Source of the DNA: Halostella litorea
GTDB lineage: Archaea > Halobacteriota > Halobacteria > Halobacteriales > Natronoarchaeaceae
Reading direction: 5' to 3'
DNA: 64,000 nucleotides
Assembly: GCF_004785955.1 (NCBI RefSeq)
Contig: NZ_SJER01000001.1
Location: forward strand, 558,001 to 622,000
The notes under the pieces are model-generated. The model was given only the letters and a program-made list of their open reading frames with translations, ran no database searches and was not told where the DNA came from. Within the stretch, counting starts at the first letter, position 1; the number at the start of each line of letters is the position of its first letter. A program made the translations under genes and the position numbers. Shown in pieces: positions 16,038 through 23,969 of the stretch.

Positions 16038-17849
16038 CTACTCCAGGTAGTCCTCGTCGATGAAGATCACGATGGTGCTGGAGTGGAGGTAGCGCTCGTG
16101 CTGGTGGGCGCGGTACCCCTCGAGGTCGGCCTCGTACGCCCCGGCGTCGGTCCGCGTGGAGATGATCACCGGCGGCGGGTCGTCGACGAAGTCGCTCGAC
16201 CTCGTGCTGTTGACGACGAACTCGGCGTCCGACCCCCGAAGCCGGTGTTGCTCGGCCTCGAAGTACCACGCCAGCGGCAGGCGGTGGAACCAGTTCCCGG
16301 GGTGGGCCGGCGGCTGCTGGCTCACCGAGTCGTTGGGCGAGTAGAACTCGCCGCCGTAGAACATGACGTCGACGCCCTCGTTCTCGCGGGCGATCCGGTT
16401 GATGTCCTCGAGGGTCGGCTTCAGGTCCGACGACGACTGGGCGTACTGGACGAGTTCGTTGTCGGGGTCGGCGGGGTTCCGGTAGGTGGTGTCCATCGCC
16501 GCGCCGCCGACCTGCGCGACGATGAGCAACAGGAGGATGACGGCGGCCGCGACGCCGATCCCGTCCCCGTCGACGTACGCGTCGCGGCCCCAGCGGCCGA
16601 TCAGCGCGAGGCCGACCGCGGCGGGGAACGCAAGCGGCACGACCGCGTGGACGGTCGCCCACGGCGCGGGGATGTCGGTGATGATGGGGTAGCCGAAGGC
16701 GCTGACCGCGCCGATGTAGCCGCCGAGCGCGACCAGATCGCGTGGCCCCTCCGACGAGTAGCGGTCGGCGAGGAAGCCGACGACGGCGAGCGCGACGAGG
16801 ACGGCCGCGCCCGCCTCCATCGTGTCGACGTAGTCGTTCCAGTAGTAGAGGAACTCGTGGTCCTCGCCGGCCCCCCAGAGGTCCATGAACTTCGTCCACG
16901 ACCCGAGCAGCGCCTCCTCGACGACGGCGACGAACATCCCCGGGCGGCCGGCGGCGAGTTCCTCGAGCGACCAGTACAGCCCGATCCCCTCGGTGCCGCT
17001 GTCGATCCGGTAGCCGCCCTTCCGCGGCGCGTAGAAGAACACGACGATGGCGAGGAACTCCAGCACGACGGCGGCCGACAGCAGGATGCCGGTCTTCCGG
17101 GCGCGGACCGCGTCCGGCAGGCCGCGCAGGAGTTCGCCGCGGTCGTCCCGCGACAGCGCCGCGACGGGGTCGAAGGTGAGCGCGCCGCGGGCCAACCGAC
17201 GGAGTTCCCCGAGCGGGTCCCGGTCCCGTACCCGGGCGAGGAACAGGCGATGGTCGAGCAACAGGACGGCCGCGCCGAGGAAACACAGCCCGTACACCAG
17301 GGCGTTTTCCTTCGTGGCGAACGACACCGCGTACGACGCCGTCGCGGCGAACAGGTAGCGGCGCTTGCGCGTGTCGTACCACCGCACGAACAGCCCCAGC
17401 GCGACGAACGTGAACGCCGCGAGCGGCACGTCGACGCGCATGAACCGCGAGTAGTACAGCAGGATGGGGTTGAACGCGAACAGGGCGGCGAGCGCGACCA
17501 CCTCGCTGTCGCGCAGGCGGTCGCGGAACAGCCACGCCGACAGCGGCAGGAGCGTGCCGACCAGCGCGACCGACAGCCGCATCGCGAAGTCGTTGGGCCC
17601 CATGACGGCGAATATCTTGCTCTCGACGAGCGGGAGGAACGGGCCGTGGACGATGGGGCGGTACTCGTGGACGCCGGTCTCGGCGTACTTCAGCGTCCAG
17701 TAGGCGACGCGGGACTCGTCCTGGTGGGCGACCCGCGCGCCGAGGTCGTAGAGGCGGGCGACGAGGCCGAACAGGGAGACGGCGAGGACCGCCGCCGCCG
17801 TCCCGCGGCGGCCGGAGAGGGCGTCCGGGAGCGAGGGCCGACCGGTCAT
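16038..17849 (-). CDS. Agl23-like flippase-associated / GT39-type membrane protein
   Basis: A 603-aa polytopic protein of the TIGR03663 family, named in haloarchaea as flippase activity-associated Agl23. The first extracytoplasmic loop has HQDESRVAYW (Asp44-Glu45), the acidic pair typical of dolichol-phosphate-sugar-using glycosyltransferases of the GT39 type. About ten hydrophobic helices precede a C-terminal soluble domain (about 445-603). It probably acts in N-glycosylation at the outer membrane face. ATG 17849 is chosen over an in-frame TTG at 17876. No other agl genes are nearby. Confidence 0.85.
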   Translation of the reverse strand: MTGRPSLPDALSGRRGTAAAVLAVSLFGLVARLYDLGARVAHQDESRVAYWTLKYAETGVHEYRPIVHGPFLPLVESKIFAVMGPNDFAMRLSVALVGTLLPLSAWLFRDRLRDSEVVALAALFAFNPILLYYSRFMRVDVPLAAFTFVALGLFVRWYDTRKRRYLFAATASYAVSFATKENALVYGLCFLGAAVLLLDHRLFLARVRDRDPLGELRRLARGALTFDPVAALSRDDRGELLRGLPDAVRARKTGILLSAAVVLEFLAIVVFFYAPRKGGYRIDSGTEGIGLYWSLEELAAGRPGMFVAVVEEALLGSWTKFMDLWGAGEDHEFLYYWNDYVDTMEAGAAVLVALAVVGFLADRYSSEGPRDLVALGGYIGAVSAFGYPIITDIPAPWATVHAVVPLAFPAAVGLALIGRWGRDAYVDGDGIGVAAAVILLLLIVAQVGGAAMDTTYRNPADPDNELVQYAQSSSDLKPTLEDINRIARENEGVDVMFYGGEFYSPNDSVSQQPPAHPGNWFHRLPLAWYFEAEQHRLRGSDAEFVVNSTRSSDFVDDPPPVIISTRTDAGAYEADLEGYRAHQHERYLHSSTIVIFIDEDYLE

Positions 17850-17967
17850 AGTCGTCCCCTGACCCCTGTCGGTCAAAGTGTTTGTGGGTTACGCTCGGCC
17901 GGCCGGGCGTCGACCGATCCCCGACCGCCGCGGAAACGGATCGCTCTCCCCCGCGGAGTTCTAACGC

Positions 17968-17975
17968 AATTTAAG
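17968..17975 (+). promoter_or_regulatory. TATA box of the thiolase gene
   Basis: AATTTAAG, centred about 27 nt before ATG 18000, predicts a leaderless thiolase transcript. Confidence 0.68.
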
Positions 17976-17999
17976 TTCGTGAAGGTCCTCGATCCGGCC

Positions 18000-19139
18000 A
18001 TGGCAAGCGACACAACGCCCGTCGTCGTGCGGGCGTACCGCACCCCGCAAGGCAAGGAAGACGGCGTCTTCGCCGGCGTCCGGAGCGAGGACCTGTCGAT
18101 CCCGCTCATCAACGAGATACTGGCCGACACCGGCCTCTCGGGCGAGGAGATAGACGACCTGATGTGGGGCTGTGCCCAGCAGCGCGAGGAACAGGACAAC
18201 AACCTCGCCCGCGTCATCGCGCTCCTGTCGGACCTCGGCGAGAGCGTGCCGGCGACGACGATCAACCGCTGGTGCGCGTCGTCGATGCAGGCGATCATCT
18301 CCGCGTCCGACGCGGTCCGGGCCGGCCAGCGCGACGCCGTCATCGCCGGCGGCGTCGAGTCGATGTCCCGCGTCGAGATGGGCGAGAGCCACGGCTACAT
18401 CCACCCGCGGATGGCCGAGGAGTACAACGTCGGCGAACTCCAGATGGGGATGACCGCGGAGGAAGTCGCCGACCGGTTCGACGTCTCCCGCGAGACGCAG
18501 GACGAGTACGCCGCCCGGAGCCAGCAGCGCGCCTGCGCGGCGACCGAGGAGGGCCGGTTCGACGACGAGATAATCCCCATCGAGACGGAGAACGGCACGG
18601 TCGACGAGGACGAGGGCCTGCGCCCCGGCACCACCGCAGAGAAGCTCGCCGAACTGCCGACCGTGTTCAAAAGCGACGGGAGCGTCACGCCGGGCAACGC
18701 CTCCCAGATCAGCGACGGCGCGGCCGCCACGCTGGTCACCAGCGAGGCGTTCGCCGAGGAGCACGGCCTCGAAGTCATGGCCCGCATCGGCTCGAACAAC
18801 GTGGCCGGCGTCGACCCCACGATCATGGGCGTCGGCCCGGTGCCCGCCACCGAGGGCCTGCTGGAGCGGACGGGCCGCGACATCGACGACTACGACCTCG
18901 TCGAACTCAACGAGGCGTTCGCCAGCCAGACGGTGTACAGTCAGAACCAGCTCGGCATCCCGGACGACAAGTTCAACGTCAACGGCGGCGCGATAGCCAT
19001 CGGCCACCCGCTCGGGGCCAGCGGCGCGCGGCTCCCCGTGACGCTGCTGCACGAACTGGAGAAGCGCGACGGCGACCGCGGGCTGGCGACGCTGTGTGTC
19101 GGCTTCGGCCAGGGCGCGGCGATCGAGTTCGAGCGCTAA
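18000..19139 (+). CDS. Acetyl-CoA C-acyltransferase (thiolase)
   Basis: A 379-aa thiolase that makes or cleaves 3-ketoacyl-CoA, for example condensing two acetyl-CoA. The catalytic set is complete: acyl-binding Cys92 in NRWCASSM, His336 in GHPLGASG and Cys366 in LCVGFGQG. The size and the pattern GCAQQREEQDNNLAR fit the degradative-type FadA/AcaB group rather than the archaeal HMG-pathway thiolase with its DUF35 partner. It stands alone; its TAA shares four bases (CTAA) with the convergent siroheme decarboxylase gene. Confidence 0.92.
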   Translation: MASDTTPVVVRAYRTPQGKEDGVFAGVRSEDLSIPLINEILADTGLSGEEIDDLMWGCAQQREEQDNNLARVIALLSDLGESVPATTINRWCASSMQAIISASDAVRAGQRDAVIAGGVESMSRVEMGESHGYIHPRMAEEYNVGELQMGMTAEEVADRFDVSRETQDEYAARSQQRACAATEEGRFDDEIIPIETENGTVDEDEGLRPGTTAEKLAELPTVFKSDGSVTPGNASQISDGAAATLVTSEAFAEEHGLEVMARIGSNNVAGVDPTIMGVGPVPATEGLLERTGRDIDDYDLVELNEAFASQTVYSQNQLGIPDDKFNVNGGAIAIGHPLGASGARLPVTLLHELEKRDGDRGLATLCVGFGQGAAIEFER

Positions 19140-20167
19140 ACGAGGTCCTCGTAGCGGGCCCCGGTCTGTTTCAGCGTCTCGGTCGAGTACAGCCGCTCGT
19201 GGTCGTAGGGCAGGTGTTCGGCCGCGAGTTCGTCTATCTTCTCGTCGACGGCGTCGGCGTCCCGACCGTGGATCATCGTGAACACGCTGTAGGGCCACCC
19301 CTGGTCCTCGCGGCGCGGCCGGTGGTAGCAAAGCGTCACGTACGGGAGGCGGCCGACCGCGACGCCGCGGTCGTCGAGTTCGCCGTCGGGCACGTCCCAG
19401 ACTACCATGCAGTTGCTGTCGAAGCCGGTGACGACGTGGTTGACGACGCAGCCGATCCGCTTGATGCAGCCGTCGTCGCGCAGCCGTTCGACGGCGGCGA
19501 GCACGTCCTCGACGTCGGCGTCGAGCGCGGCCGCCACGTCGCCGTACGGCGTCGCCGTCAGCGGGAAGCCGTCCTGAATCTCCAGCAGGAGGTCCGTCTC
19601 GAACGCCGAGAGGTCGCCGGTCGCGTTCTCGCTGATCCGGGTAGCGTCGACCGCAGTCTCTGCCAGGCTCTCCCGGGCGAACCGGTCGCCGTTGACGACG
19701 GGGAACTCCAGGTCGATGTAGTAGTCCGTCAGCATCGGGAGGTTCAGCACCTCGCAGCCGGTTCGCTCCTCGATTTCGGCGAGGATGGCGTCGCGGCGCT
19801 CCAGCGACCCCGCGGTGACGACGAACCACATGTTCCACTCGTGTTCGCGCCGGTAGTTGTGGTTCACCTGCCGGTAGCCGTTGATCACGTCGGCCACCTC
19901 GTCGAAGCGGTCGTCGGGGGCGCTGACGGCCGCCAGCGTCGAACTGCCGATCACCGGGGGGTTCAGCACGGGGCCGAACCGCCGGAAGATGCCCTCGTCG
20001 GCGAGGCGTTCGACGCGGGCGAGCGCGTCGGCCTCGTCGGTGCCGATCGCGTCGGCGACCGCGCGGAAGGGGTGGGGTTCGACCGGAAAGTCGCTCTGGA
20101 ACCCGTCTATCAGCGCGGCGTCGCGGTCGTCGATCCGCTCGCGCCAGTCGCCCGACTGGAGGCTCAT
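19136..20167 (-). CDS. Fused siroheme decarboxylase (AhbA-AhbB-like, Lrp/AsnC fold)
   Basis: A 343-aa protein made of two tandem AsnC-like units. The first (about 12-165) has the helix-turn-helix plus the motif NHNYRREHEWNMWFVV (His103-Tyr105). The second (about 185-335) ends with YVTLCYHRPRREDQGWPYSVF. These are hallmarks of AhbA/AhbB, which decarboxylate siroheme to 12,18-didecarboxysiroheme in archaeal heme synthesis. In many organisms they are two separate subunits; here both lie in one chain. A plain Lrp-type regulator is the alternative, but the His/Tyr/Arg motifs argue for the enzyme. Confidence 0.85.
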   Translation of the reverse strand: MSLQSGDWRERIDDRDAALIDGFQSDFPVEPHPFRAVADAIGTDEADALARVERLADEGIFRRFGPVLNPPVIGSSTLAAVSAPDDRFDEVADVINGYRQVNHNYRREHEWNMWFVVTAGSLERRDAILAEIEERTGCEVLNLPMLTDYYIDLEFPVVNGDRFARESLAETAVDATRISENATGDLSAFETDLLLEIQDGFPLTATPYGDVAAALDADVEDVLAAVERLRDDGCIKRIGCVVNHVVTGFDSNCMVVWDVPDGELDDRGVAVGRLPYVTLCYHRPRREDQGWPYSVFTMIHGRDADAVDEKIDELAAEHLPYDHERLYSTETLKQTGARYEDLV

Positions 20168-20259
20168 TGGCGGAACTGGGGACCGTACGAACCTACTTCT
20201 TTCGGGTCCGAGCGGTCGCCGCCCCGAACGGTTTGTGTCGTCGGTCCCTGCAGGGGCAC

Positions 20260-21141
20260 ATGGACCTGGGCGACTGCTCGGGACGGACGGTGCTTTTGAC
20301 CGGCGGGACGAGCGGCATCGGCCGCGCGGCGGCGCTCGAACTGGGCGAGGCGGGCGCGACGGTTTTTCTCGTCGGCCGGGACGCCGACCGCGGCGCGGCG
20401 GCCGCCGAGCGGGTGCGGGCGGCGGGCGGCGACGCGGACTTCCTGCGGTACGACCTCGCCTCGCAGTCGGCGGTCCGCGACCTCGCGGCGGCCGTGCGGG
20501 AGCGCGTCGACCGCCTCGACGCGCTGGTGAACAACGCGGCGGTGGCCCCCGGCGACCACAGCGTGACGGCCGACGGGGTCCCCGCGGCGGTGGCGGTGAA
20601 CCACCTCGCGCCGTACCTGCTGACGCGCGAACTCGCGCCGCTGTTGCTCGACAGCGCCCCATCCCGGGTCGTCGTCACGGCTTCGGCGGTCCACGAGCGG
20701 GCCGCCCTCGACCCGGCCGACCTCGACCTGCTGGGCGCGTACGAGGGGCTGGACGCCTACGCCCGGACGAAACTGATGAACCTGCTGTTCGCCTACGAAC
20801 TGGCCGACCGGCTCCGCGGGACCGGGGTGACGGCGACGGCGCTGCATCCCGGCTTCGTCCCGGGCAGCGGCCTCTACCGCGACAGCGCGCTGTACGTCCG
20901 TGCGGCGATGAAGCTGTTCTCGGCGCTGCCGGTCGGCCGGCGGGTCGCGGACGGCGGCCACGCGCTGGCGGCGCTTTCCGCGGCCGACGACCTGGCCGGC
21001 GTCACGGGGCGGTACTTCGACGGCACGGAGCCGGCGGAGCCGGCCGACGCGGTCCGCGACGAACGCCTGCGGGCCGCGCTCTGGGCCGAGAGCGCGGACC
21101 TGGTCGGCGTGGACCCGGACTGGCCGGACGCGGGGGCCTGA
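20260..21141 (+). CDS. Short-chain dehydrogenase/reductase
   Basis: A 293-aa SDR with the nucleotide loop TGGTSGIG (14-21), NNAA (91-94), and the catalytic triad Ser142, Tyr167 and Lys171 (YxxxK as YARTK). The layout resembles retinol-dehydrogenase-like or WW-domain oxidoreductase-like SDRs of about 300 aa. GRD at the end of beta-2 suggests NADP preference. The substrate is unknown. ATG 20260 is chosen because the Rossmann fold begins eight residues later; longer starts add 31 residues with no family match. Confidence 0.88.
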   Translation: MDLGDCSGRTVLLTGGTSGIGRAAALELGEAGATVFLVGRDADRGAAAAERVRAAGGDADFLRYDLASQSAVRDLAAAVRERVDRLDALVNNAAVAPGDHSVTADGVPAAVAVNHLAPYLLTRELAPLLLDSAPSRVVVTASAVHERAALDPADLDLLGAYEGLDAYARTKLMNLLFAYELADRLRGTGVTATALHPGFVPGSGLYRDSALYVRAAMKLFSALPVGRRVADGGHALAALSAADDLAGVTGRYFDGTEPAEPADAVRDERLRAALWAESADLVGVDPDWPDAGA

Positions 21142-21225
21142 GTGCCTGCGGTCGGGTCACGCGCGAGCGGCCACGCACCCGAGGAAAGCGGGACGTTTTT
21201 GCGGCGAGCGGCACAAGCCGATCGC

Positions 21226-22311
21226 ATGGCCGAGGCAACCGCGAAGTACGGCGAGTGGCCCCTGCAGCGCCTGATGACCGAAGTCGTCGGATCCGGGTAC
21301 AAGTCCGCCGAGGACATGACCCGCGAGCAGGCCCGGGAGGCGTTCCAGCGCATCCTCGGCGACGAGCCCGACCCGACCACGCTCGGCGCGTTCTGGCTGG
21401 CGAACCGCTGGAAGCGCAACACGCCCGAGGAGCTTGCGGCCTACACCGACGTGATGGTCGAGGAGAGCGTCGAGCGGGCCGAGCCCGACGCCGACCCCGT
21501 CGACTGCGGCGCGAACTACGACGGCAAGGGCGACACGGCCATCCTCGGCGTCGCCGCGGGCATCGTCGCCGCCGGCGCGGGCACGCCGGTCGTCGCCCAC
21601 TCCGGCGACCGCGTGCCGACCCAGAAGCAGGACGCGTACAAGCACGTCCTCGACGAACTGGGCGTCTGCACCGAACTCGGCCTCGGCGAGAGCGCCGACA
21701 TGGTCGACGACACCGGCTTCGGCTTCTACTACCAGCCGGTGTTCAACCCCGGCGTCCACGACCTGTACGACCGCCGCGACCGGATGGGCGTCCGCGTGTT
21801 CGTCAACACGATCGAGACGCTCGCCAACCCCGCGAACGCCGACGTCCACCTCGGCAGCTTCTACCACCTCGCGTTCGCCACGAAGGTGGTCGACACGTTC
21901 GCCGAGATGGAGACCGAGAGCCCCGAGCGCGTCATCATGTTCCAGGGGATGGAGGGGTACGACGACATCCGGCCCGGATACACGAAGGTCGCCGAGTGGA
22001 ACGGCGACGACGGCGGGTCGGACGGCGACGGCTTCGACGACTACGAGATCGAGACGCCCGAGTACGGCATGGCGTTCGAGGAGGCGGACCTCGAAGTCGA
22101 CGACGTGGCCGCCGACTCGGCGGCGATCACCGAGGAAGTCGTCGCCGGTGAGCGGTCGGACGGCTTCGCCGATGCCGTCGCGCTCAACGCCGCGTTCCGG
22201 ATCTACGCCCGCGGCGACGCCGACTCGCTGGAGGAGGGGCTGGAGCAGGCCCGCGCTGCGGTTGACGACGGGAGCGCGGCCGCCGTGCTGGACGACCTGC
22301 GGAACTTCTAA
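21226..22311 (+). CDS. Anthranilate phosphoribosyltransferase-like protein (TrpD paralogue)
   Basis: A 361-aa protein of the nucleoside phosphorylase/TrpD fold. The N-terminal helical domain (LMTEVVGSGYKSAEDMTREQAREAFQRIL, DPTTLGAFWLANRWK) is typical of TrpD. The glycine-rich PRPP loop usually written GTGGD is replaced by CGANYDGKGDTA, and VAHSGDRVPTQKQDAYK follows. This suggests a different substrate, as in TrpD2/YbiB-type paralogues, so I do not call it trpD. No trp genes flank it. ATG 21226 is preferred over an upstream GTG; a T5 run at 21196-21200 lies about 28 nt before it. It ends 13 nt before a convergent gene. Confidence 0.8.
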   Translation: MAEATAKYGEWPLQRLMTEVVGSGYKSAEDMTREQAREAFQRILGDEPDPTTLGAFWLANRWKRNTPEELAAYTDVMVEESVERAEPDADPVDCGANYDGKGDTAILGVAAGIVAAGAGTPVVAHSGDRVPTQKQDAYKHVLDELGVCTELGLGESADMVDDTGFGFYYQPVFNPGVHDLYDRRDRMGVRVFVNTIETLANPANADVHLGSFYHLAFATKVVDTFAEMETESPERVIMFQGMEGYDDIRPGYTKVAEWNGDDGGSDGDGFDDYEIETPEYGMAFEEADLEVDDVAADSAAITEEVVAGERSDGFADAVALNAAFRIYARGDADSLEEGLEQARAAVDDGSAAAVLDDLRNF

Positions 22312-22324
22312 CCCGGCGGCCGAT

Positions 22325-23302
22325 TCACTCCGCCCGCGGGATCGCCACGTTCGCCAGCCGCCCGCCGGCGACGACGGTCGCCTCGCGGGTGATCGCATAG
22401 AGCACCCCGTCGTGGGTCGCCGTCGCCTCCTGTATCACCTCGTAGGACGTGGGGTCGTACAGCGTGCCGAGCGGCGTGCCCTCGGTCACGCGCTCGCCCA
22501 GCGTCCGGTCCGGGTGGGGCCGGAACAGCCCCGAGTCGGCGGCGTCGACCCGGCCGAGGTGGTTGCGCGCGACGGTCGGCGTCCCGGCCGCGGGGCCGTC
22601 GCCCGGCAGCACGCCGAGGTGACGGAGGACGTTCAGAACGCCGTCGACGCCCGTCTCGACGGCCTCCTCGACGATCTGTTTGTTGTGGGCGAGTTCCGGG
22701 GTGATCGCGGGGATCCCCTCGCGGGCGGCGGCGACGCGGAACTTCCCGGCGAAGTTCCGGCGGTGCCACTCCGCGTCGGCGTCCTCGCCGGCGGCCTCCG
22801 CCAGCAGGAGGTCGGTGCCGAACGCCCGGGCGAGGGCGCGGGCGTCCGCGTCGCCGTCCCGGTAGACGACGTGGGTCAGCATGTCGGGGCTCCCGGTGTG
22901 GAGGTCGAGGGCGGCGTCGGCCTCGCTCGCGTACGTCCAGAGGCGCGCGGCCATGCGCTCGTGGAGCGTCCCGTCCGCGTCGCCGGGCCACACCCGGTTC
23001 ATGTTCGAGTGGACGCTGTCGAGTCGCTCCGGCGTCGTGTACGAGACGCGGTCGAAGGTGAGCGGGTTCGCCACCGGCACGGCGACGACCCGGCCGGCGA
23101 TGTCGGCGTCGACGAGCCGGTCGTGGAGCCGCCGGAGCACCGCCGCGCCGTTGACCTCGCGGCCGTGCTGGGCCGCCTGCACGTACACCGTCGGCCCGTT
23201 CGCCGGGCTCGCGTAGGTGTGGACCGTCGTCGCGACCTCGACCCCCGACGGGAGCCGGGCCAGGGTGACACGCTCCGCCGAGTGGGCTGCCGGGGCGACC
23301 AT
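22325..23302 (-). CDS. Succinylglutamate desuccinylase/aspartoacylase family protein
   Basis: A 325-aa zinc deacylase of the AstE/AspA (M14-like) family. Zinc ligands are His46 and Glu49 (QHGREVNG) and His135 (ALDLHTGS). The catalytic Glu is probably in PAITPELAHN. The C-terminal part (about 240-325) is the family's beta-rich lid. Members remove acyl groups from N-acyl amino acids; the substrate here is unknown. It starts at ATG 23302. It is convergent with the TrpD-like gene. Confidence 0.87.
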   Translation of the reverse strand: MVAPAAHSAERVTLARLPSGVEVATTVHTYASPANGPTVYVQAAQHGREVNGAAVLRRLHDRLVDADIAGRVVAVPVANPLTFDRVSYTTPERLDSVHSNMNRVWPGDADGTLHERMAARLWTYASEADAALDLHTGSPDMLTHVVYRDGDADARALARAFGTDLLLAEAAGEDADAEWHRRNFAGKFRVAAAREGIPAITPELAHNKQIVEEAVETGVDGVLNVLRHLGVLPGDGPAAGTPTVARNHLGRVDAADSGLFRPHPDRTLGERVTEGTPLGTLYDPTSYEVIQEATATHDGVLYAITREATVVAGGRLANVAIPRAE

Positions 23303-23355
23303 ACGCCCGCTACGGCGCGATACGCCTTCACTTGTCGGGGCGGGCGGCCGACGAA

Positions 23356-23363
23356 CTTATCAT
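23356..23363 (+). promoter_or_regulatory. TATA box of the 168-aa lipoprotein gene
   Basis: CTTATCAT, centred about 26 nt before ATG 23386. It argues for that ATG over an ATG at 23362 that would overlap the box. The next lipoprotein gene has a near-identical box at 23940-23948. Confidence 0.68.
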
Positions 23364-23385
23364 GCCATGCTACAACACGCCACGT

Positions 23386-23892
23386 ATGCCGCCGACGCGC
23401 CGCGGGTTCGGGGCCGCCGCGACCGCCGCCGCCGTCGCCGGGCTGTCGGGGTGTCTGGACCGGGCGATACGGCTGATCCCCGGCCAGGGCAACGACTTCC
23501 CGGACGAACCGCCCGCCGCCGCCGAGGAGACGGCGAAGGCGTACCTCCGGGCGCTTGGCAACGGCCGGTACGAGGCCGCCTGCCGGGACCGCTGTCTCCT
23601 GCGGGTCGAGGACGGCGAGACGCAGTTGAGCGCGAACAGCATGGACGACGCGGACCTCCGGCAGTGGGCCGAGGAGGCGCGGTCGTTCTACGGGAGCGCC
23701 GGCTGGCGGGTCTCGTCGGTCGCGGTCGTCGACAGCGAGAAGATGAACGGGTCGGCGCTCGCCGCCGCGGACTTCCCGATGGGCTATCACCTCACGCTGG
23801 AGTGGGAGGGGACGGGCAACGTGGCGAACCCGACGACGACCAGCGTCGTCAAGGACGACGGCGACTGGTACGTGCTCACCGCGACGTTCTGA
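23386..23892 (+). CDS. Tat-exported lipoprotein (168 aa)
   Basis: A 168-aa secreted protein. The N-terminus has a twin-arginine motif (TRRGFG), a hydrophobic stretch and the lipobox GLSGC, so Cys23 is probably lipidated. The mature part has EETAKAYLRALGNGRYEAACRD, then a beta-rich C-terminus ending DDGDWYVLTATF, the layout of NTF2-like domains (often DUF4878-like) that bind small ligands. The ligand is unknown. It is the first of two adjacent Tat lipoprotein genes with similar promoters. Confidence 0.78.
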   Translation: MPPTRRGFGAAATAAAVAGLSGCLDRAIRLIPGQGNDFPDEPPAAAEETAKAYLRALGNGRYEAACRDRCLLRVEDGETQLSANSMDDADLRQWAEEARSFYGSAGWRVSSVAVVDSEKMNGSALAAADFPMGYHLTLEWEGTGNVANPTTTSVVKDDGDWYVLTATF

Positions 23893-23939
23893 GGGCGTCG
23901 GATGACGGTGTCGCTCCGGCACCGTGAACTGACGGAGCG

Positions 23940-23948
23940 CTTATCATA
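23940..23948 (+). promoter_or_regulatory. TATA box of the PQQ-repeat lipoprotein gene
   Basis: CTTATCATA, about 26 nt before ATG 23970, gives a leaderless transcript. It shares CTTATCAT with the box at 23356-23363, suggesting parallel expression of the two lipoproteins. Confidence 0.7.
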
Positions 23949-23969
23949 TCGAGTCACAAACGGGAACCC

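Noticed and set aside
16083-17999. A long plus-strand frame in front of the thiolase
   Set aside because: It is antisense to the Agl23-like gene, and a TATA box at 17968-17975 fits ATG 18000 as the true start.
21142-21225. A longer N-terminus for the TrpD-like protein
   Set aside because: The added 28 residues do not fit the family, and the T5 run at 21196-21200 would lie inside the coding region instead of in the promoter.
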